DNA of 64,000 bases from Nonomuraea sediminis (GTDB lineage Bacteria > Actinomycetota > Actinomycetes > Streptosporangiales > Streptosporangiaceae): contig NZ_JAHDTI010000009.1 of NCBI RefSeq assembly GCF_018531495.1, forward strand, positions 62,001 to 126,000, written 5' to 3'. The notes beneath the pieces were generated by a model. It saw only the letters and a list, made by a program, of their open reading frames with translations. It did no database searches and was not told the DNA's origin. Both the position numbers and the translations under genes were made by a program. Positions 48,276 through 57,309 of this stretch are shown here, piece by piece. Each line of letters starts with the position of its first letter. Position 1 is the first letter of the stretch.

Positions 48276-49691
48276 GGCCTGGTTCGCCTCCGCGATGAGA
48301 TCGGCGACGATCTGGCAGCCGCGTCTCACCTCCGGCAGGGAGGCCGCGCCGTACCCGATCACCACGCCGTGCAGGCGCGCGCGCTCGTGATGGTGACGTT
48401 CGGTGGAGTCGAGGAGCACGCCGCGCTCGCGGGCCCTGGCGATGATCCGGGGCACCAGCGCGTCCGGCAGCTCGGCCAGGACGTGCAGGCCGGCCGTGTC
48501 GCCGTGCAGGCGGCAGACCTTGCCGAGCACCTCGACCACCACGGCCCTGCGCCGGGCGTACTCCAGGCGCATCCGCCGCAGGTGCCTGTCCAGGTCGCCG
48601 CTCTCCAGCAAGGTGGCCACGGCCTGCTGCACCGGCCCGCTGGTACGGTCGCCCAGCTCGTCGCGCAGCGCCGCGATCGTGGCGAGCAGCTCTGGCGAGC
48701 CGACCAGCCAGCCCACCCCCACGTCCGGCGCCAGCGACTTCGACAGCGTGCCGAGCAGCACCACGCGCGAGGGGTCGAGCCCGTAGAGCGCCGGCAGCGG
48801 CGCCACGTCGTAGCGGAACTCGGCGTCGTAGTCGTCCTCCACGATCATCGCGCCGGTCCGCCGCGACCAGGCCAGCAGCCGCTCCCTGCGCGAGATCGGC
48901 AGCCGCCCGCCCAGCGGGTACTGGTGCGCGGGCGTGGTGTACAGCAGCGCGAGGTCCTCGGGGAGCCCGTCCACGATCACGCCGTCCTCGTCGACCGGGC
49001 ACGGCACGATCTCCGCTCCCCGCGCCGCGAACACCGAGCGCGCCACCCGGTAGCCGGGATCCTCGACGCCCGCCCGCGCCTTCGGCCCGAGCAGCGCCAG
49101 TGCGACCAGGTCCATCCCGTTGCCGGTGCCCCGGGTGACCAGGATGTTCTCCGGTCCGACGGCCACGGACCTGGCCCTCCTGAGGTGGCCGGCCAGCAGT
49201 TCTCTCAGGTGCGGCAGGCCGTACGGGTCGGGGTCCGCGCCTGGCGGGAGGTCTGCGGCCCTGCGCCAGGCGCGCTTCCACGCCGCCTTGTCGTAATCGC
49301 GCACCCACGGGGTGCCGGGGATCAGGTCGATCGATTCCGCCTGGCTCCGCCGTACGTCCTGCTCGTCGGCGCGGGGGTGGGGACGCTCCGCTGCGGGCGA
49401 GAAGACCTCGACGGCGGCGACGTAGGTGCCGGAGCCGTGGCGGCCCTCGAGCCAGCCCTCGGCGTACAGTTGCTGGAACGCCTCCGTGACCACGGTACGG
49501 CTGACGCCGAGCTGCCCGGCCAGGCCGCGCGAGGACGGCAGCCGCTCGCCAGGAGCCAGGGTCCCCGAGCGCATGGCCGATCGCAGCCAGTCGGCCAGCT
49601 GGCTGGACAGCGGCAGGGACGAGTCGCGGGACAGGGTGACGGGCAGGTCGCGCACGGAAGTGGTCTCCGGAAAGCGGTCAATAGTGGCCAT
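48165..49691 (-). CDS. MocR-type regulator (GntR HTH plus aminotransferase)
   Basis: The ATG at 49691 (MATIDRFPETTSVRDLPVTL) gives 508 residues. The GntR HTH is at about 28-92 (LADWLRSAMRSGTLAPGERL, SSRGLAGQLGVSRTVVTEAF) and the aminotransferase domain fills the rest, with K318 in LLGTLSKSLAPDVGVG and the DDYDAEFRY motif upstream. The C-terminal 35 residues (GGRPQRAEDGEGPAG...) look non-homologous and come from the 111-bp overlap with the convergent gene, so the stop has probably drifted. The divergent gene is a split-barrel flavoprotein, a common MocR partner that may handle PLP or PNP. Confidence 0.85.
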   Translation of the reverse strand: MATIDRFPETTSVRDLPVTLSRDSSLPLSSQLADWLRSAMRSGTLAPGERLPSSRGLAGQLGVSRTVVTEAFQQLYAEGWLEGRHGSGTYVAAVEVFSPAAERPHPRADEQDVRRSQAESIDLIPGTPWVRDYDKAAWKRAWRRAADLPPGADPDPYGLPHLRELLAGHLRRARSVAVGPENILVTRGTGNGMDLVALALLGPKARAGVEDPGYRVARSVFAARGAEIVPCPVDEDGVIVDGLPEDLALLYTTPAHQYPLGGRLPISRRERLLAWSRRTGAMIVEDDYDAEFRYDVAPLPALYGLDPSRVVLLGTLSKSLAPDVGVGWLVGSPELLATIAALRDELGDRTSGPVQQAVATLLESGDLDRHLRRMRLEYARRRAVVVEVLGKVCRLHGDTAGLHVLAELPDALVPRIIARARERGVLLDSTERHHHERARLHGVVIGYGAASLPEVRRGCQIVADLIAEANQASGGRPQRAEDGEGPAGVAGVDREDVAAPVPGRSRVG

Positions 49692-49709
49692 ACAGGATAG
49701 GTCCACTCT

Positions 49710-49723
49710 CTCACTACCGTGAG
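49710..49723. promoter_or_regulatory. divergent MocR/PPOX promoter with inverted repeat
   Basis: CTCAC-TACC-GTGAG is a 5+5 bp inverted repeat. It includes TACCGT (49715-49720), a -10 element that ends 7 nt before the ATG at 49728. It sits 18 bp from the start of the divergent MocR gene and is a good candidate for the MocR site. Confidence 0.5.
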
Positions 49724-49727
49724 TGAC

Positions 49728-50366
49728 ATGCTCTCCACCACGCCCCGCACCACCCTCGGCCGCGAGAAGCACCGCGGCAGCACCGACCGCGACGACCTGT
49801 ACGAGGTGCTGGACTCCGGGCTGATCTGCCACCTGGGCGTGGTGCTCGACGGCCACCCGATGGTGATCCCGACCGGCTACGGCCGCATCGGGGAGACCCT
49901 CTACCTGCACGGCTCGACGGGCGCCAAGTCGCTCAGGGCGGGCGACGGCACCGAGGTGTGCGTCACGGTCACGCACGTGGACGGCATCGTGCTGGCCCGC
50001 TCGATCTTCAACCACTCCGTCAACTACCGTTCCGCGATCATCTACGGCACGGCCAGGCTCCTCACCGACGAGGACGAGCGCCTGGACGGGCTGCGGGCGC
50101 TGACCGAGCAGCTCGCGCCGGGGCAGTGGGACTACGCCAGGAAGCCCACCCGCAAGGAGCTGGCGGCCACGGCCGTGCTGGCGCTCTCGCTGGAGGAGGC
50201 ATCGGTGAAGATCCGGAGCGGGGCGCCGGACGACGAGGACGAGGATTACGCGCTGCCGGTGTGGGCCGGGGTGTTGCCGCTGGTGACGGCCTGGGGGGCG
50301 CCGGAGCCCGATCCCGTGCTCGCGGATGGTATCGAGATGCCTGTTCACATCTCGGCCCGTCAGTAG
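49728..50366 (+). CDS. pyridoxamine-5'-phosphate-oxidase-like split-barrel protein
   Basis: I take the ATG at 49728 (MLSTTPRTTLGREKHRGSTD), since TACCGT ends 7 nt before it; a GTG at 49719 is the alternative and would overlap that -10. The product has 212 residues with the FMN-binding split barrel (VLDSGLICHLGVVLDGHPMV, then GETLYLHGSTGAKSLRAGDG and NYRSAIIYGTARLL). Such proteins bind FMN or F420 and oxidise or reduce small molecules; some process B6 vitamers. Divergent MocR genes often control PNPOx-like genes. The last part (YALPVWAGVLPLVTAWGAPE) is typical of the actinobacterial subgroup. Confidence 0.85.
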   Translation: MLSTTPRTTLGREKHRGSTDRDDLYEVLDSGLICHLGVVLDGHPMVIPTGYGRIGETLYLHGSTGAKSLRAGDGTEVCVTVTHVDGIVLARSIFNHSVNYRSAIIYGTARLLTDEDERLDGLRALTEQLAPGQWDYARKPTRKELAATAVLALSLEEASVKIRSGAPDDEDEDYALPVWAGVLPLVTAWGAPEPDPVLADGIEMPVHISARQ

Positions 50367-50452
50367 TTCCATAATTCAGGAACCACCTGGCAAACCTTTC
50401 TCCTGGATCCTGCGTCTCATCAGGTGGGCCGAACTCCTGATGGGAGATCGCT

Positions 50453-52729
50453 ATGGAGTGGAGCGCCCCGGGCTACACAGAGGTACGGCAGCTCGGCACG
50501 GGGGCGAGTGGTCGTGTCGTGCTGGCCGTGCACGACGACACGGGTGTGAAGGTCGCGATCAAGTATCTCGACGAGCGGTTACGCGCCGACCCGGCGGCGC
50601 TGGCCAGGTTCCAGGCCGAGGCCAGGCTGCTGGTGACGTTGCGCGACCAGCACATCGCCACGCTGTGGGAGTACATCCAGGACCGCTACGGCGCGGCCAT
50701 CGTGATGGAGCTGGTCAACGGCGTCTCGTTGCGCGCGCTGCTGCGCGAGAACGGCACGACCGGTCCCGAGGCCGCGCTGGTCGTGCTGAAGGGCTCGCTG
50801 CTCGGCCTGGCCAGGGCGCACGGGCTCGGGCTCGTCCACCGCGACTACAAGCCGGAGAACGTGCTGGTCAGGGACGACGGCGTGAGCAAGCTCGTCGACT
50901 TCGGCATCGCGGTCACCCAGGGCACCGTCTCCCATCCCGAGGGCACGCCGCCGTACATGGCGCCGGAGATGTGGGAGGGGCTGCCCGCCTCCCCCGCCAC
51001 GGACGTCTACGCCGCGACCGCGGTGTTCTTCGAGTGCCTGACCGGGCACAGGCCCTACCGCTCGACCGAGCCGAGCGTGCTGGGCTACCAGCACCTGCAC
51101 GCGCCGATCCCGGCGCACGACGCGCCCGAGCCGGTACGCGAGCTGGTCATGCGCGGGCTGGCCAAGGATCCGGCAGAGCGTCCGGCGAGCGCGCAGGCGT
51201 TCGTGGAGGAGCTGGAGGCGACCGCCCGCGGCGCCTACGGCGAGGACTGGGAGGAGCGCGGGCGCCGCCGACTGACCGCGCTGGTGCTGCTGCTCGGCCT
51301 GCTGCTGCCGATGCCGCAGACGCCGCCGCCCACGGCCGAGGTGACGACCTCCTTCTTCCGCACGGTGTTCCGCTCGATGCGGCACAACGCGGTACGGATG
51401 GCGGCGGGCGTGTCCGTGGCCGTGGCGATCGCCGTGGTCGTGGTGGTCGTGCTGGCCAACTACAACCGCAGGCCCACGCCCTTCGACGTGGCGGCCGCCG
51501 TGCCCACGCACTCCTCGGAGGCCGCCGCCGAAGTCGGCCCGACAAGCCCGGAAATATCCCCCGAGACGGTGGACACGCCGACCATCACCCCGTCGCTGGC
51601 CGCCGAGGTCCCCACTACCACGCAGCCCCCGGAGAAACCGCCGACGACCACCGAGGCGCCCACCACGAGCGCTCCGCCGACCACCCAGCCACCCACGACC
51701 AAGCCCCCCACCACGCAGCCCCCGACGACCAAGCCCCCCACCACCAAGCCGCCCACGAGCGCTCCCCCGACCACGCCCGCGCCGCCGCCGCTGGCCGTGT
51801 CGGACCTGTCGGTCGGCGGCGTGACGGTCGACGCGAACGGCCTGGCCTCCGGCACGGTCACGTTCTCCGCCAACCGCACCGACACGGTCACCGCCACCGG
51901 GACGTGGACGGTGGGCGGGCAGGCCGTACGCTCCCAGACGCTGAAGCTGGCCGGCGCGAAGTCCTACTCCCGCACGCTCAGCCTGGACCTCGGTGAGCGC
52001 CCGTGCGGCAAGACGGTGACGCTCACGGTCAAGACCGCGCCCGCGGCGCCCGGCGGCGCCAAGAGCGCCTCCTTCGCGGTGCCGGAATGCCCGGCCGAGG
52101 TGACCAGGCTGAGCGCCGCGGTCTCCATGGACGACACCGGGCGGACCGCGCGGGCGGTGGCCCGGGTGGTGACCAGCGGCACCGGCAAGGTCCCGCTCAC
52201 GCTCGCGTTCCTGGTCAACGGCGACCGCGTGGACTCCCACTCCGTCACGCTGTCGGGCAAGACGGCCTACGCTCCCGCCTTCACGCACGCCTTCGCCAGT
52301 TGCGCGCGCGGCGCGACGGTGTCGGTGCGGGTGACCGCCGGCGGCAAGGACACCTCGGCGGAGACCAAGGTCGACTGCCCGGCGGGCGTGCGGAAGGTGT
52401 CGATCCTGCGCTCGGCCGTGACCGCGAGCGGGCTGGCGGTCGCCGTCGTCGCGGTCACGCCGTACGACGACCAGGCCGTACGGCTGAGCGTCACCTTCAC
52501 CCTGGCCGGGCGGACCGCCACCGAGACCCTGACGCTGTCGGGGCAGACGGCCTACACCGAGAAGGTGGCGCACAACTTCGACGCGGCGGCCTGCGGCTCG
52601 GGCTGGCGCATGGTGGCCGCCACCAACCCGGCGGCCGACTCGGGTGCCGACTCGGCCAGTGGCACGCTGCCTGACTGCCAGTCGGACACCCCCTCGCCGG
52701 GGGACTCCGGGGGTGACAGCCCAGGATAG
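50453..52729 (+). CDS. membrane Ser/Thr protein kinase with triple beta-domain ectodomain
   Basis: The 758-residue protein has a Pkn-type catalytic domain at 8-260: glycine loop LGTGASGRVVL (14-24), K37 in VAIKYL, HRDYKPEN with D131, DFG at 149-151 and APE at 170-172. A first hydrophobic stretch lies at 275-288 and the main membrane helix at about 317-336. Outside, a Thr/Pro-rich stalk (about 388-446, repeats of PPTTKPPTTQ) carries three homologous Ig-like units of about 95 residues to the end (TVSLTVKTAP-like, ending in conserved Cys). It should phosphorylate cytoplasmic proteins when the ectodomain binds a wall ligand. The C-terminal acidic tail ends in GDSGGDSPG. It begins a kinase cluster. 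Confidence 0.9.
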   Translation: MEWSAPGYTEVRQLGTGASGRVVLAVHDDTGVKVAIKYLDERLRADPAALARFQAEARLLVTLRDQHIATLWEYIQDRYGAAIVMELVNGVSLRALLRENGTTGPEAALVVLKGSLLGLARAHGLGLVHRDYKPENVLVRDDGVSKLVDFGIAVTQGTVSHPEGTPPYMAPEMWEGLPASPATDVYAATAVFFECLTGHRPYRSTEPSVLGYQHLHAPIPAHDAPEPVRELVMRGLAKDPAERPASAQAFVEELEATARGAYGEDWEERGRRRLTALVLLLGLLLPMPQTPPPTAEVTTSFFRTVFRSMRHNAVRMAAGVSVAVAIAVVVVVVLANYNRRPTPFDVAAAVPTHSSEAAAEVGPTSPEISPETVDTPTITPSLAAEVPTTTQPPEKPPTTTEAPTTSAPPTTQPPTTKPPTTQPPTTKPPTTKPPTSAPPTTPAPPPLAVSDLSVGGVTVDANGLASGTVTFSANRTDTVTATGTWTVGGQAVRSQTLKLAGAKSYSRTLSLDLGERPCGKTVTLTVKTAPAAPGGAKSASFAVPECPAEVTRLSAAVSMDDTGRTARAVARVVTSGTGKVPLTLAFLVNGDRVDSHSVTLSGKTAYAPAFTHAFASCARGATVSVRVTAGGKDTSAETKVDCPAGVRKVSILRSAVTASGLAVAVVAVTPYDDQAVRLSVTFTLAGRTATETLTLSGQTAYTEKVAHNFDAAACGSGWRMVAATNPAADSGADSASGTLPDCQSDTPSPGDSGGDSPG

Positions 52730-52730
52730 G

Positions 52731-52745
52731 GCCCCTGACAGGGGC
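52731..52745. terminator. short hairpin after the first kinase gene
   Basis: GCCCCT-GAC-AGGGGC follows the stop at 52729 directly. It is short and lacks a U-run, so it may only weaken read-through into the next kinase gene. Confidence 0.35.
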
Positions 52746-52859
52746 ATGTACGGTTTCTCGACTCATCTGGAGAGAAGAGGCGGGAAAGGGCTGTCCAGAG
52801 TTAAGCTACGGTCCGGCTGTTGAGGGTGGGGGCCCAGACGACTCCAGAGGAGACCGTTG

Positions 52860-54500
52860 ATGCACGATGGGCAGTGGGGGGTCCCCGGATACAGCGAGAT
52901 CAGGGAGCTGGGCGCCGGGGCCTCCGGGCGCGTCATGCTGGCCCGCCGTGACCACGACGGCGGCGAGGTCGCCATCAAGTATCTGGCCGACCAGCTCAGA
53001 TCCGACGTCGGTTTCGTGGCCAGGTTCCGTCACGAGGCCCGCCTGCTCGGCACGATGCGCAGCCCCTACAACGCCCAGCTGATCGACTACGTGGAGTCGG
53101 GCGAAGGCTCGGCCATCGTGATGGAGCTGGTCAACGGCGTCTCCCTGCGCGAGATCCTCAGGTCGGAGGGCCCCACGGGCCCCGAGGCGGCGCTGGCCGT
53201 GCTGAAGGGCTCGCTCAAGGGCCTGGCGGCGGCGCACGCGATCGGCGTCGTGCACCGCGACTTCAAGCCGGAGAACGTGATCGTCCAGGGCGACGGCACG
53301 AGCAAGCTCGTCGACTTCGGCATCGCCGTCCGCGCCGGGCAGGGTGCCAGCGCGGCGGGCACCCCGCCGTACATGGCTCCCGAGCAGTGGTCGGGTTCCC
53401 CGTCCGCGCCCGCCACCGACGTCTACGCCGCGACCGTGGTCTTCTTCGAGTGCCTGACCGGCACGCGCCCCTACCGGGCCGCCAACGTGGCCGCGCTGGC
53501 CCGCCAGCACCACAGCACCCCGCCGCCGGTCGAGGAGGTGCCCGCGCCGCTGCAGAGCCTCGTGGAGCGCGGCCTGGCCAAGCACCCCTCCGAGCGTCCG
53601 CCGACCGCTGAGGCGTTCCTGACCGAGCTGGAGGCCGTGGCCGCCGAGGCCTACGGCGCCGACTGGGAGGAGCGCGGGCGCAGGCGGCTGGCCCGGCTGG
53701 CAGGCCTGCTGCTCCTGCTGTTCCCGACGGCGCCGGACACGCCCGCCGAGGTGCAGACCTCGCTCACGGAGACGACGTTCGGCGGGCCGTCGAGGCTGCT
53801 GGCCAAGCTGTCGGCGAAGATCGTGGTGGGCACGGTCAGCATCGGCGCCGTCGTCGCCGTGGCGATCGTGCTGGTGAACTCGGTGAGCCACAAGGCCCAG
53901 CTGCAGGCGCAGACCACCCAGGCCACGCCGAGCATCGCCGCCCCCGCCACGGACGCGGCCGCGCCCACGGACGAGCCGTCCTCGGAGGCCCCGCCGACGC
54001 CCACGCCGAGCGACACCCGGTCGGACACCCCGACCCCGGATCCCACGACCAGCAGCGCCGCGCCGCCGCCGCTGCCCACCAAGACCGCCACGCCCACCCC
54101 GAGCCCGGCCAAGGCCACCAAGACGCCCAAGCCCAAGCCGACCAAGACGCCCACGAAGAAGCCGACGCCCAGCGACACCCCCGACCCGGAGGTCTCCGGC
54201 AAGATCGCCACGGCCGACCCGGGCACGCCCAACGCCCCCACTCCCACCCCGACCCCGACCCTGACGCAGCCCACGGGCAGGCCCTCGACCTCCTCGCCGC
54301 CGCCCTCGACGACCGAGCCGAGCACTCCGTCGGGCGAGAGCCCACCCCCGGGCCGCGAGACGCCGAGCGAGACGCCTTCACCGAACGCGGAGAACGTCCC
54401 CGCCGGGCTGCTGGCACTCGGACTGGTGACGTCGGGCGCGGTTCCCGTCACACTTGCGGTGAAACGCCGCATGGCAGGTCGGCACCGTAGAAAGCGCTGA
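52860..54500 (+). CDS. membrane Ser/Thr protein kinase with Ser/Thr/Pro-rich loop
   Basis: The ATG at 52860 follows AGAGGAGA. The 546-residue protein is a close paralogue of the kinase before it: glycine loop LGAGASGRVML (17-27), K40, HRDFKPEN with D134, DFG at 152-154, APEQW near 173-177. The first main helix is at about 320-340. About 160 residues of Thr/Pro/Ser/Lys-rich repeats follow (KPKPTKTPTKKPTPSDTPD), then a second hydrophobic helix near 513-530 and a basic tail RRMAGRHRRKR. So the outer loop is held at both ends, or the tail acts like a wall-sorting end without LPXTG. The next gene is 25 bp away. Confidence 0.88.
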   Translation: MHDGQWGVPGYSEIRELGAGASGRVMLARRDHDGGEVAIKYLADQLRSDVGFVARFRHEARLLGTMRSPYNAQLIDYVESGEGSAIVMELVNGVSLREILRSEGPTGPEAALAVLKGSLKGLAAAHAIGVVHRDFKPENVIVQGDGTSKLVDFGIAVRAGQGASAAGTPPYMAPEQWSGSPSAPATDVYAATVVFFECLTGTRPYRAANVAALARQHHSTPPPVEEVPAPLQSLVERGLAKHPSERPPTAEAFLTELEAVAAEAYGADWEERGRRRLARLAGLLLLLFPTAPDTPAEVQTSLTETTFGGPSRLLAKLSAKIVVGTVSIGAVVAVAIVLVNSVSHKAQLQAQTTQATPSIAAPATDAAAPTDEPSSEAPPTPTPSDTRSDTPTPDPTTSSAAPPPLPTKTATPTPSPAKATKTPKPKPTKTPTKKPTPSDTPDPEVSGKIATADPGTPNAPTPTPTPTLTQPTGRPSTSSPPPSTTEPSTPSGESPPPGRETPSETPSPNAENVPAGLLALGLVTSGAVPVTLAVKRRMAGRHRRKR

Positions 54501-54525
54501 GAGGCGCCCGGGGGGCAACGGCGGG

Positions 54526-55869
54526 ATGGACAACGACAGGAACGGGATCGCCGGATTCCGGCTGACCCAGCACACCTGGATCACCGAGCTGGGCAACTGG
54601 ATCGACGCGGTCACGCCCGACGGGCGCAGGGCCGGCGCGCTGCTCTTCGACGCGAAGATCATCGCGCTGCCCGGGGTCCGCGACCGCGTCGTGGCCGCGG
54701 TGCTGGCCGACCAGCGGCTGGTGCAGGGCGGGCTGGGCGGGCTGGTCTCGGTGGCCGACGTGGTGGCGGCCGGCGACCAGGTCTGGCTGCTCACCGACCA
54801 GGCCGTCAGCCCGACGCTGTCGGACCTGATGGGCGCGGGCGCGATCGATCCCGGCGGCGCGGCGGCGATCCTGGTCGAGACCGCCCAGACGCTGCTCGCG
54901 CTGCACTCGGCCGGGCTGGCCCACGGCTCGGTGCACCCGGGCACGGTGGTGGTCGCCGTGGACGGCGCCGCGCTGCTGAGCGAGCGCGGCCTGGCCGACG
55001 CCGTCCGCGGTCAGGCGCCCTCCTTCGAGCGCGACACCACGGCGTGGGCGGCGCTGGCCCGCGGGCTGGCCGCCGCCACGTCGCCCGGCGCGCCCAGATC
55101 CGCCGACCTGTTCGAGCACGCCGCGGCGGCCGCCAGCACCCGCGGCCTGGCCGCCGCCAGGGACACGCTGCTGGCCGGGCGGGAGGCGCTGCCCGGCGGC
55201 GCGATCAGCCGCGACGGGCTCGCACAGGCGGCGCGCGGCAGGTCCGCGTTCGCCGCGCCGCCCCAGCAGGTGATGGAGCGCGACGAGGGCGACATCGTGA
55301 CGCTGCTGCACGTGCCCGGCCGCACCAACCTCGACCACGCGGTGCACTTCGGCCCGGGGGTGACCACGGAACCGCCGAACATGGGCACCACCGCGGAACG
55401 CATCTGGCGCGAGGGGCGCGACCAGCTCGCCACCCGGCGCGGCGGCCGGGCGGTCAAGGCGGCGCGGGCCAGGCGGCGCCGCACCATCATCGCGGCGGCG
55501 GTGTTCGCCCTCATCATGGCCGGCGCGCTGCTGGCCTGGTTCAAGCTGGGCAGCGCGCCCGCGCTGGCGGTCAAGTCGATCGACGTGGCCGCGCCCAAGA
55601 AGACGCAGGGCTGCGACAGCTCGGTCAACATCACCGGCACGATCGTCACCAACGGTGGCGCGGGCGAGGTCGCCTACGAGTGGCACAAGAACCTGGACAA
55701 GGAGGTCGTCAAGCAGACCCTGCGCGTCACCTCCGGCCAGACGGTCTACAAGGTGCCGCTCCGGTGGACGCTCAAGGGCAAGAGCAGCGTCAAGGCCACG
55801 GCCACGCTCACGGTGACCGCGCCGGGACCCCAGCTGGACGACAAGGCCACCTTCACCTACAAGTGCTGA
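54526..55869 (+). CDS. membrane pseudokinase with Ig-like ectodomain
   Basis: The 447-residue protein has a kinase-like cytoplasmic part at about 10-230, but key residues are gone: the HRD loop reads HGS (133-135, LAHGSVHPGTVVV), the DFG position reads SER (LLSERGLADA), and no VAIK lysine is present. One membrane helix (about 319-338) follows a very basic stretch, then an outside beta domain (347-447) with Cys363 and a final Cys447 that may pair. This ectodomain resembles the units of the first kinase (TGTIVTNGGAGEVAYEWHKN, TLTVTAPGPQ). It is the third gene of the kinase cluster and probably a scaffold or activator. The assignment as pseudokinase is from motif reading. Confidence 0.72.
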   Translation: MDNDRNGIAGFRLTQHTWITELGNWIDAVTPDGRRAGALLFDAKIIALPGVRDRVVAAVLADQRLVQGGLGGLVSVADVVAAGDQVWLLTDQAVSPTLSDLMGAGAIDPGGAAAILVETAQTLLALHSAGLAHGSVHPGTVVVAVDGAALLSERGLADAVRGQAPSFERDTTAWAALARGLAAATSPGAPRSADLFEHAAAAASTRGLAAARDTLLAGREALPGGAISRDGLAQAARGRSAFAAPPQQVMERDEGDIVTLLHVPGRTNLDHAVHFGPGVTTEPPNMGTTAERIWREGRDQLATRRGGRAVKAARARRRRTIIAAAVFALIMAGALLAWFKLGSAPALAVKSIDVAAPKKTQGCDSSVNITGTIVTNGGAGEVAYEWHKNLDKEVVKQTLRVTSGQTVYKVPLRWTLKGKSSVKATATLTVTAPGPQLDDKATFTYKC

Positions 55870-55895
55870 CGCTGCATATCAAACCGGTTCTTTAC

Positions 55896-55901
55896 TACGC
55901 T
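55896..55901 (+). promoter_or_regulatory. -10 element of a leaderless promoter
   Basis: TACGCT ends 7 nt before the ATG at 55909, with no SD sequence; the DUF2510 gene is probably transcribed on its own from here. Confidence 0.5.
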
Positions 55902-55908
55902 GACGGGC

Positions 55909-57240
55909 ATGACCACGCAGACCCCCGCGGGCTGGTATCCCGACCCCTACGGATCGCCCCAACTGCGCTGGTGGGACGGCGGCCAGTGGACCGACGCGAC
56001 CCATCCGCTGGAGCAGTCGGCGCCCCCCGAGCAGGGGTCTGGTCCGCAGTTCCCCCCAGGCCCGTCGTGGACGGACCACCCGGCCAACCCGACGCTGACC
56101 TACGGGGAGCCGCTCCACGGGCAGGGACAGTACGGCCAGCCGGACCACCCCGAGCCGCACTACTCGGCGCCTGCGCAGAGCGGACCCCAGTTCACCCCGC
56201 CTTCCCCCGGCGGCTCGCCGTACGGCGGTCCTCCGCTGACCTCACCCACCCCCGGCGGCTCACCGTACGGCGGTCCTCCCCTCCCCTCGCACGCCCCTGA
56301 CGGCCCGCCGTACGGCGGAGCCCAGAGCAAGCCTCAGAGCGGGCCACAGAGCGGGCCACAGGCTCCGCCGCAGGGGGTGCCGCAGTTCGCGCCGCCGGCG
56401 CAGGGCGGGCCGCAGTACACCGCTCCCCAGTACGGCGCGCCGCAGCACACGGTGCCGGACTGGGCGCGGCAGCAACCGCCCGGGTACGGCCAGCCGCGGC
56501 GGGAGAGCAACCCGCTGCCGTGGGTGTTCGGCGGGCTGGCGGCGCTGGTCGTGGTCGGGCTGATCGTGGTCGGCGCGATCTTCTTCGTCAGCCGCGACTC
56601 CGGCAGGTCCACGGCCGACGACACCTACATTCCGCCGTCGCCGACCACGGGACAGACGCAGGAGCCGCCGCCCTCGACCAGCGCGCCGCAGCAGCTGCCC
56701 CAGGCGCAGGACGGCCGCATCACCGACCCGGTCGCGGGCCTGTCGTACGCGCCGCCGTCGGGCTGGCAGGTGCCCGACGTCGGCGCGGTGAACGGCACCG
56801 ACCCGCAGGAGCAGGCCTGGTCGAGTGCCGTGCAGCAGACCGCGCAGGCCAAGTACGACGGCAAGGACGACTGGATCGGCAACGTCTACACCGGCCTGCT
56901 CAACGACGTGTTCCCCTACGGCAGCTCGCAGGACCTGCAGAACCTGACGGGGACGGTCTTCATCGACTTCCAGAAGTACTACGGGATCCAGCACACCCAG
57001 AAGATCGTCCAGAACAAGGCGATCAAGATCGGTGACAAGGACGCGTGGGTGCTCCAGTTCAAGCTGGACTTCTCGGCCGAGTCGAAGAAGAAGGGCTACA
57101 AGTGGAACACCGAGAACGGCGCCATCGTGCTGATGGACCGAGGCGAGGGTCAGCGTCCTGCGATCCTTTACATCTCGGTTCCGGACAACCTGGGCACCAA
57201 CGTGGTGGAGCAGGTTCTCGCCTCGCTCAAGCCCGCCTGA
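55909..57240 (+). CDS. DUF2510 membrane protein
   Basis: The 443-residue protein starts with a DUF2510 motif (TPAGWYPDPYGSPQLRWWDG, then GQWTDATHP), which in actinobacteria marks the cytoplasmic end of many membrane proteins. A long Pro/Gly/Gln-rich stretch with repeated SPYGGPPL follows (about 40-195), then one membrane helix (about 205-227) and an outside domain (about 270-440, LSYAPPSGWQVPDVGAV ... ILYISVPDNLGTNVVEQVL). The function is unknown. It follows the pseudokinase by 39 bp and is a plausible substrate or partner, as DUF2510 proteins often sit with kinases. Confidence 0.85.
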   Translation: MTTQTPAGWYPDPYGSPQLRWWDGGQWTDATHPLEQSAPPEQGSGPQFPPGPSWTDHPANPTLTYGEPLHGQGQYGQPDHPEPHYSAPAQSGPQFTPPSPGGSPYGGPPLTSPTPGGSPYGGPPLPSHAPDGPPYGGAQSKPQSGPQSGPQAPPQGVPQFAPPAQGGPQYTAPQYGAPQHTVPDWARQQPPGYGQPRRESNPLPWVFGGLAALVVVGLIVVGAIFFVSRDSGRSTADDTYIPPSPTTGQTQEPPPSTSAPQQLPQAQDGRITDPVAGLSYAPPSGWQVPDVGAVNGTDPQEQAWSSAVQQTAQAKYDGKDDWIGNVYTGLLNDVFPYGSSQDLQNLTGTVFIDFQKYYGIQHTQKIVQNKAIKIGDKDAWVLQFKLDFSAESKKKGYKWNTENGAIVLMDRGEGQRPAILYISVPDNLGTNVVEQVLASLKPA

Positions 57241-57309
57241 GCGGTGGCACTAGGCTGGTGGGACAAGCAAGCGGGCGGGTAGCTCCGAGCCGCTGGGCGA
57301 GGAGAACGA

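Noticed and set aside
51601..51780. ACC/CCC-rich repeats that could suggest a CRISPR or satellite array
   Set aside because: They encode the Thr/Pro-rich stalk of the kinase in frame; there are no spacers of constant length.
50579..52747. 722-residue minus-strand frame opposite kinase 1
   Set aside because: Shadow of the kinase; low complexity and no start signal.
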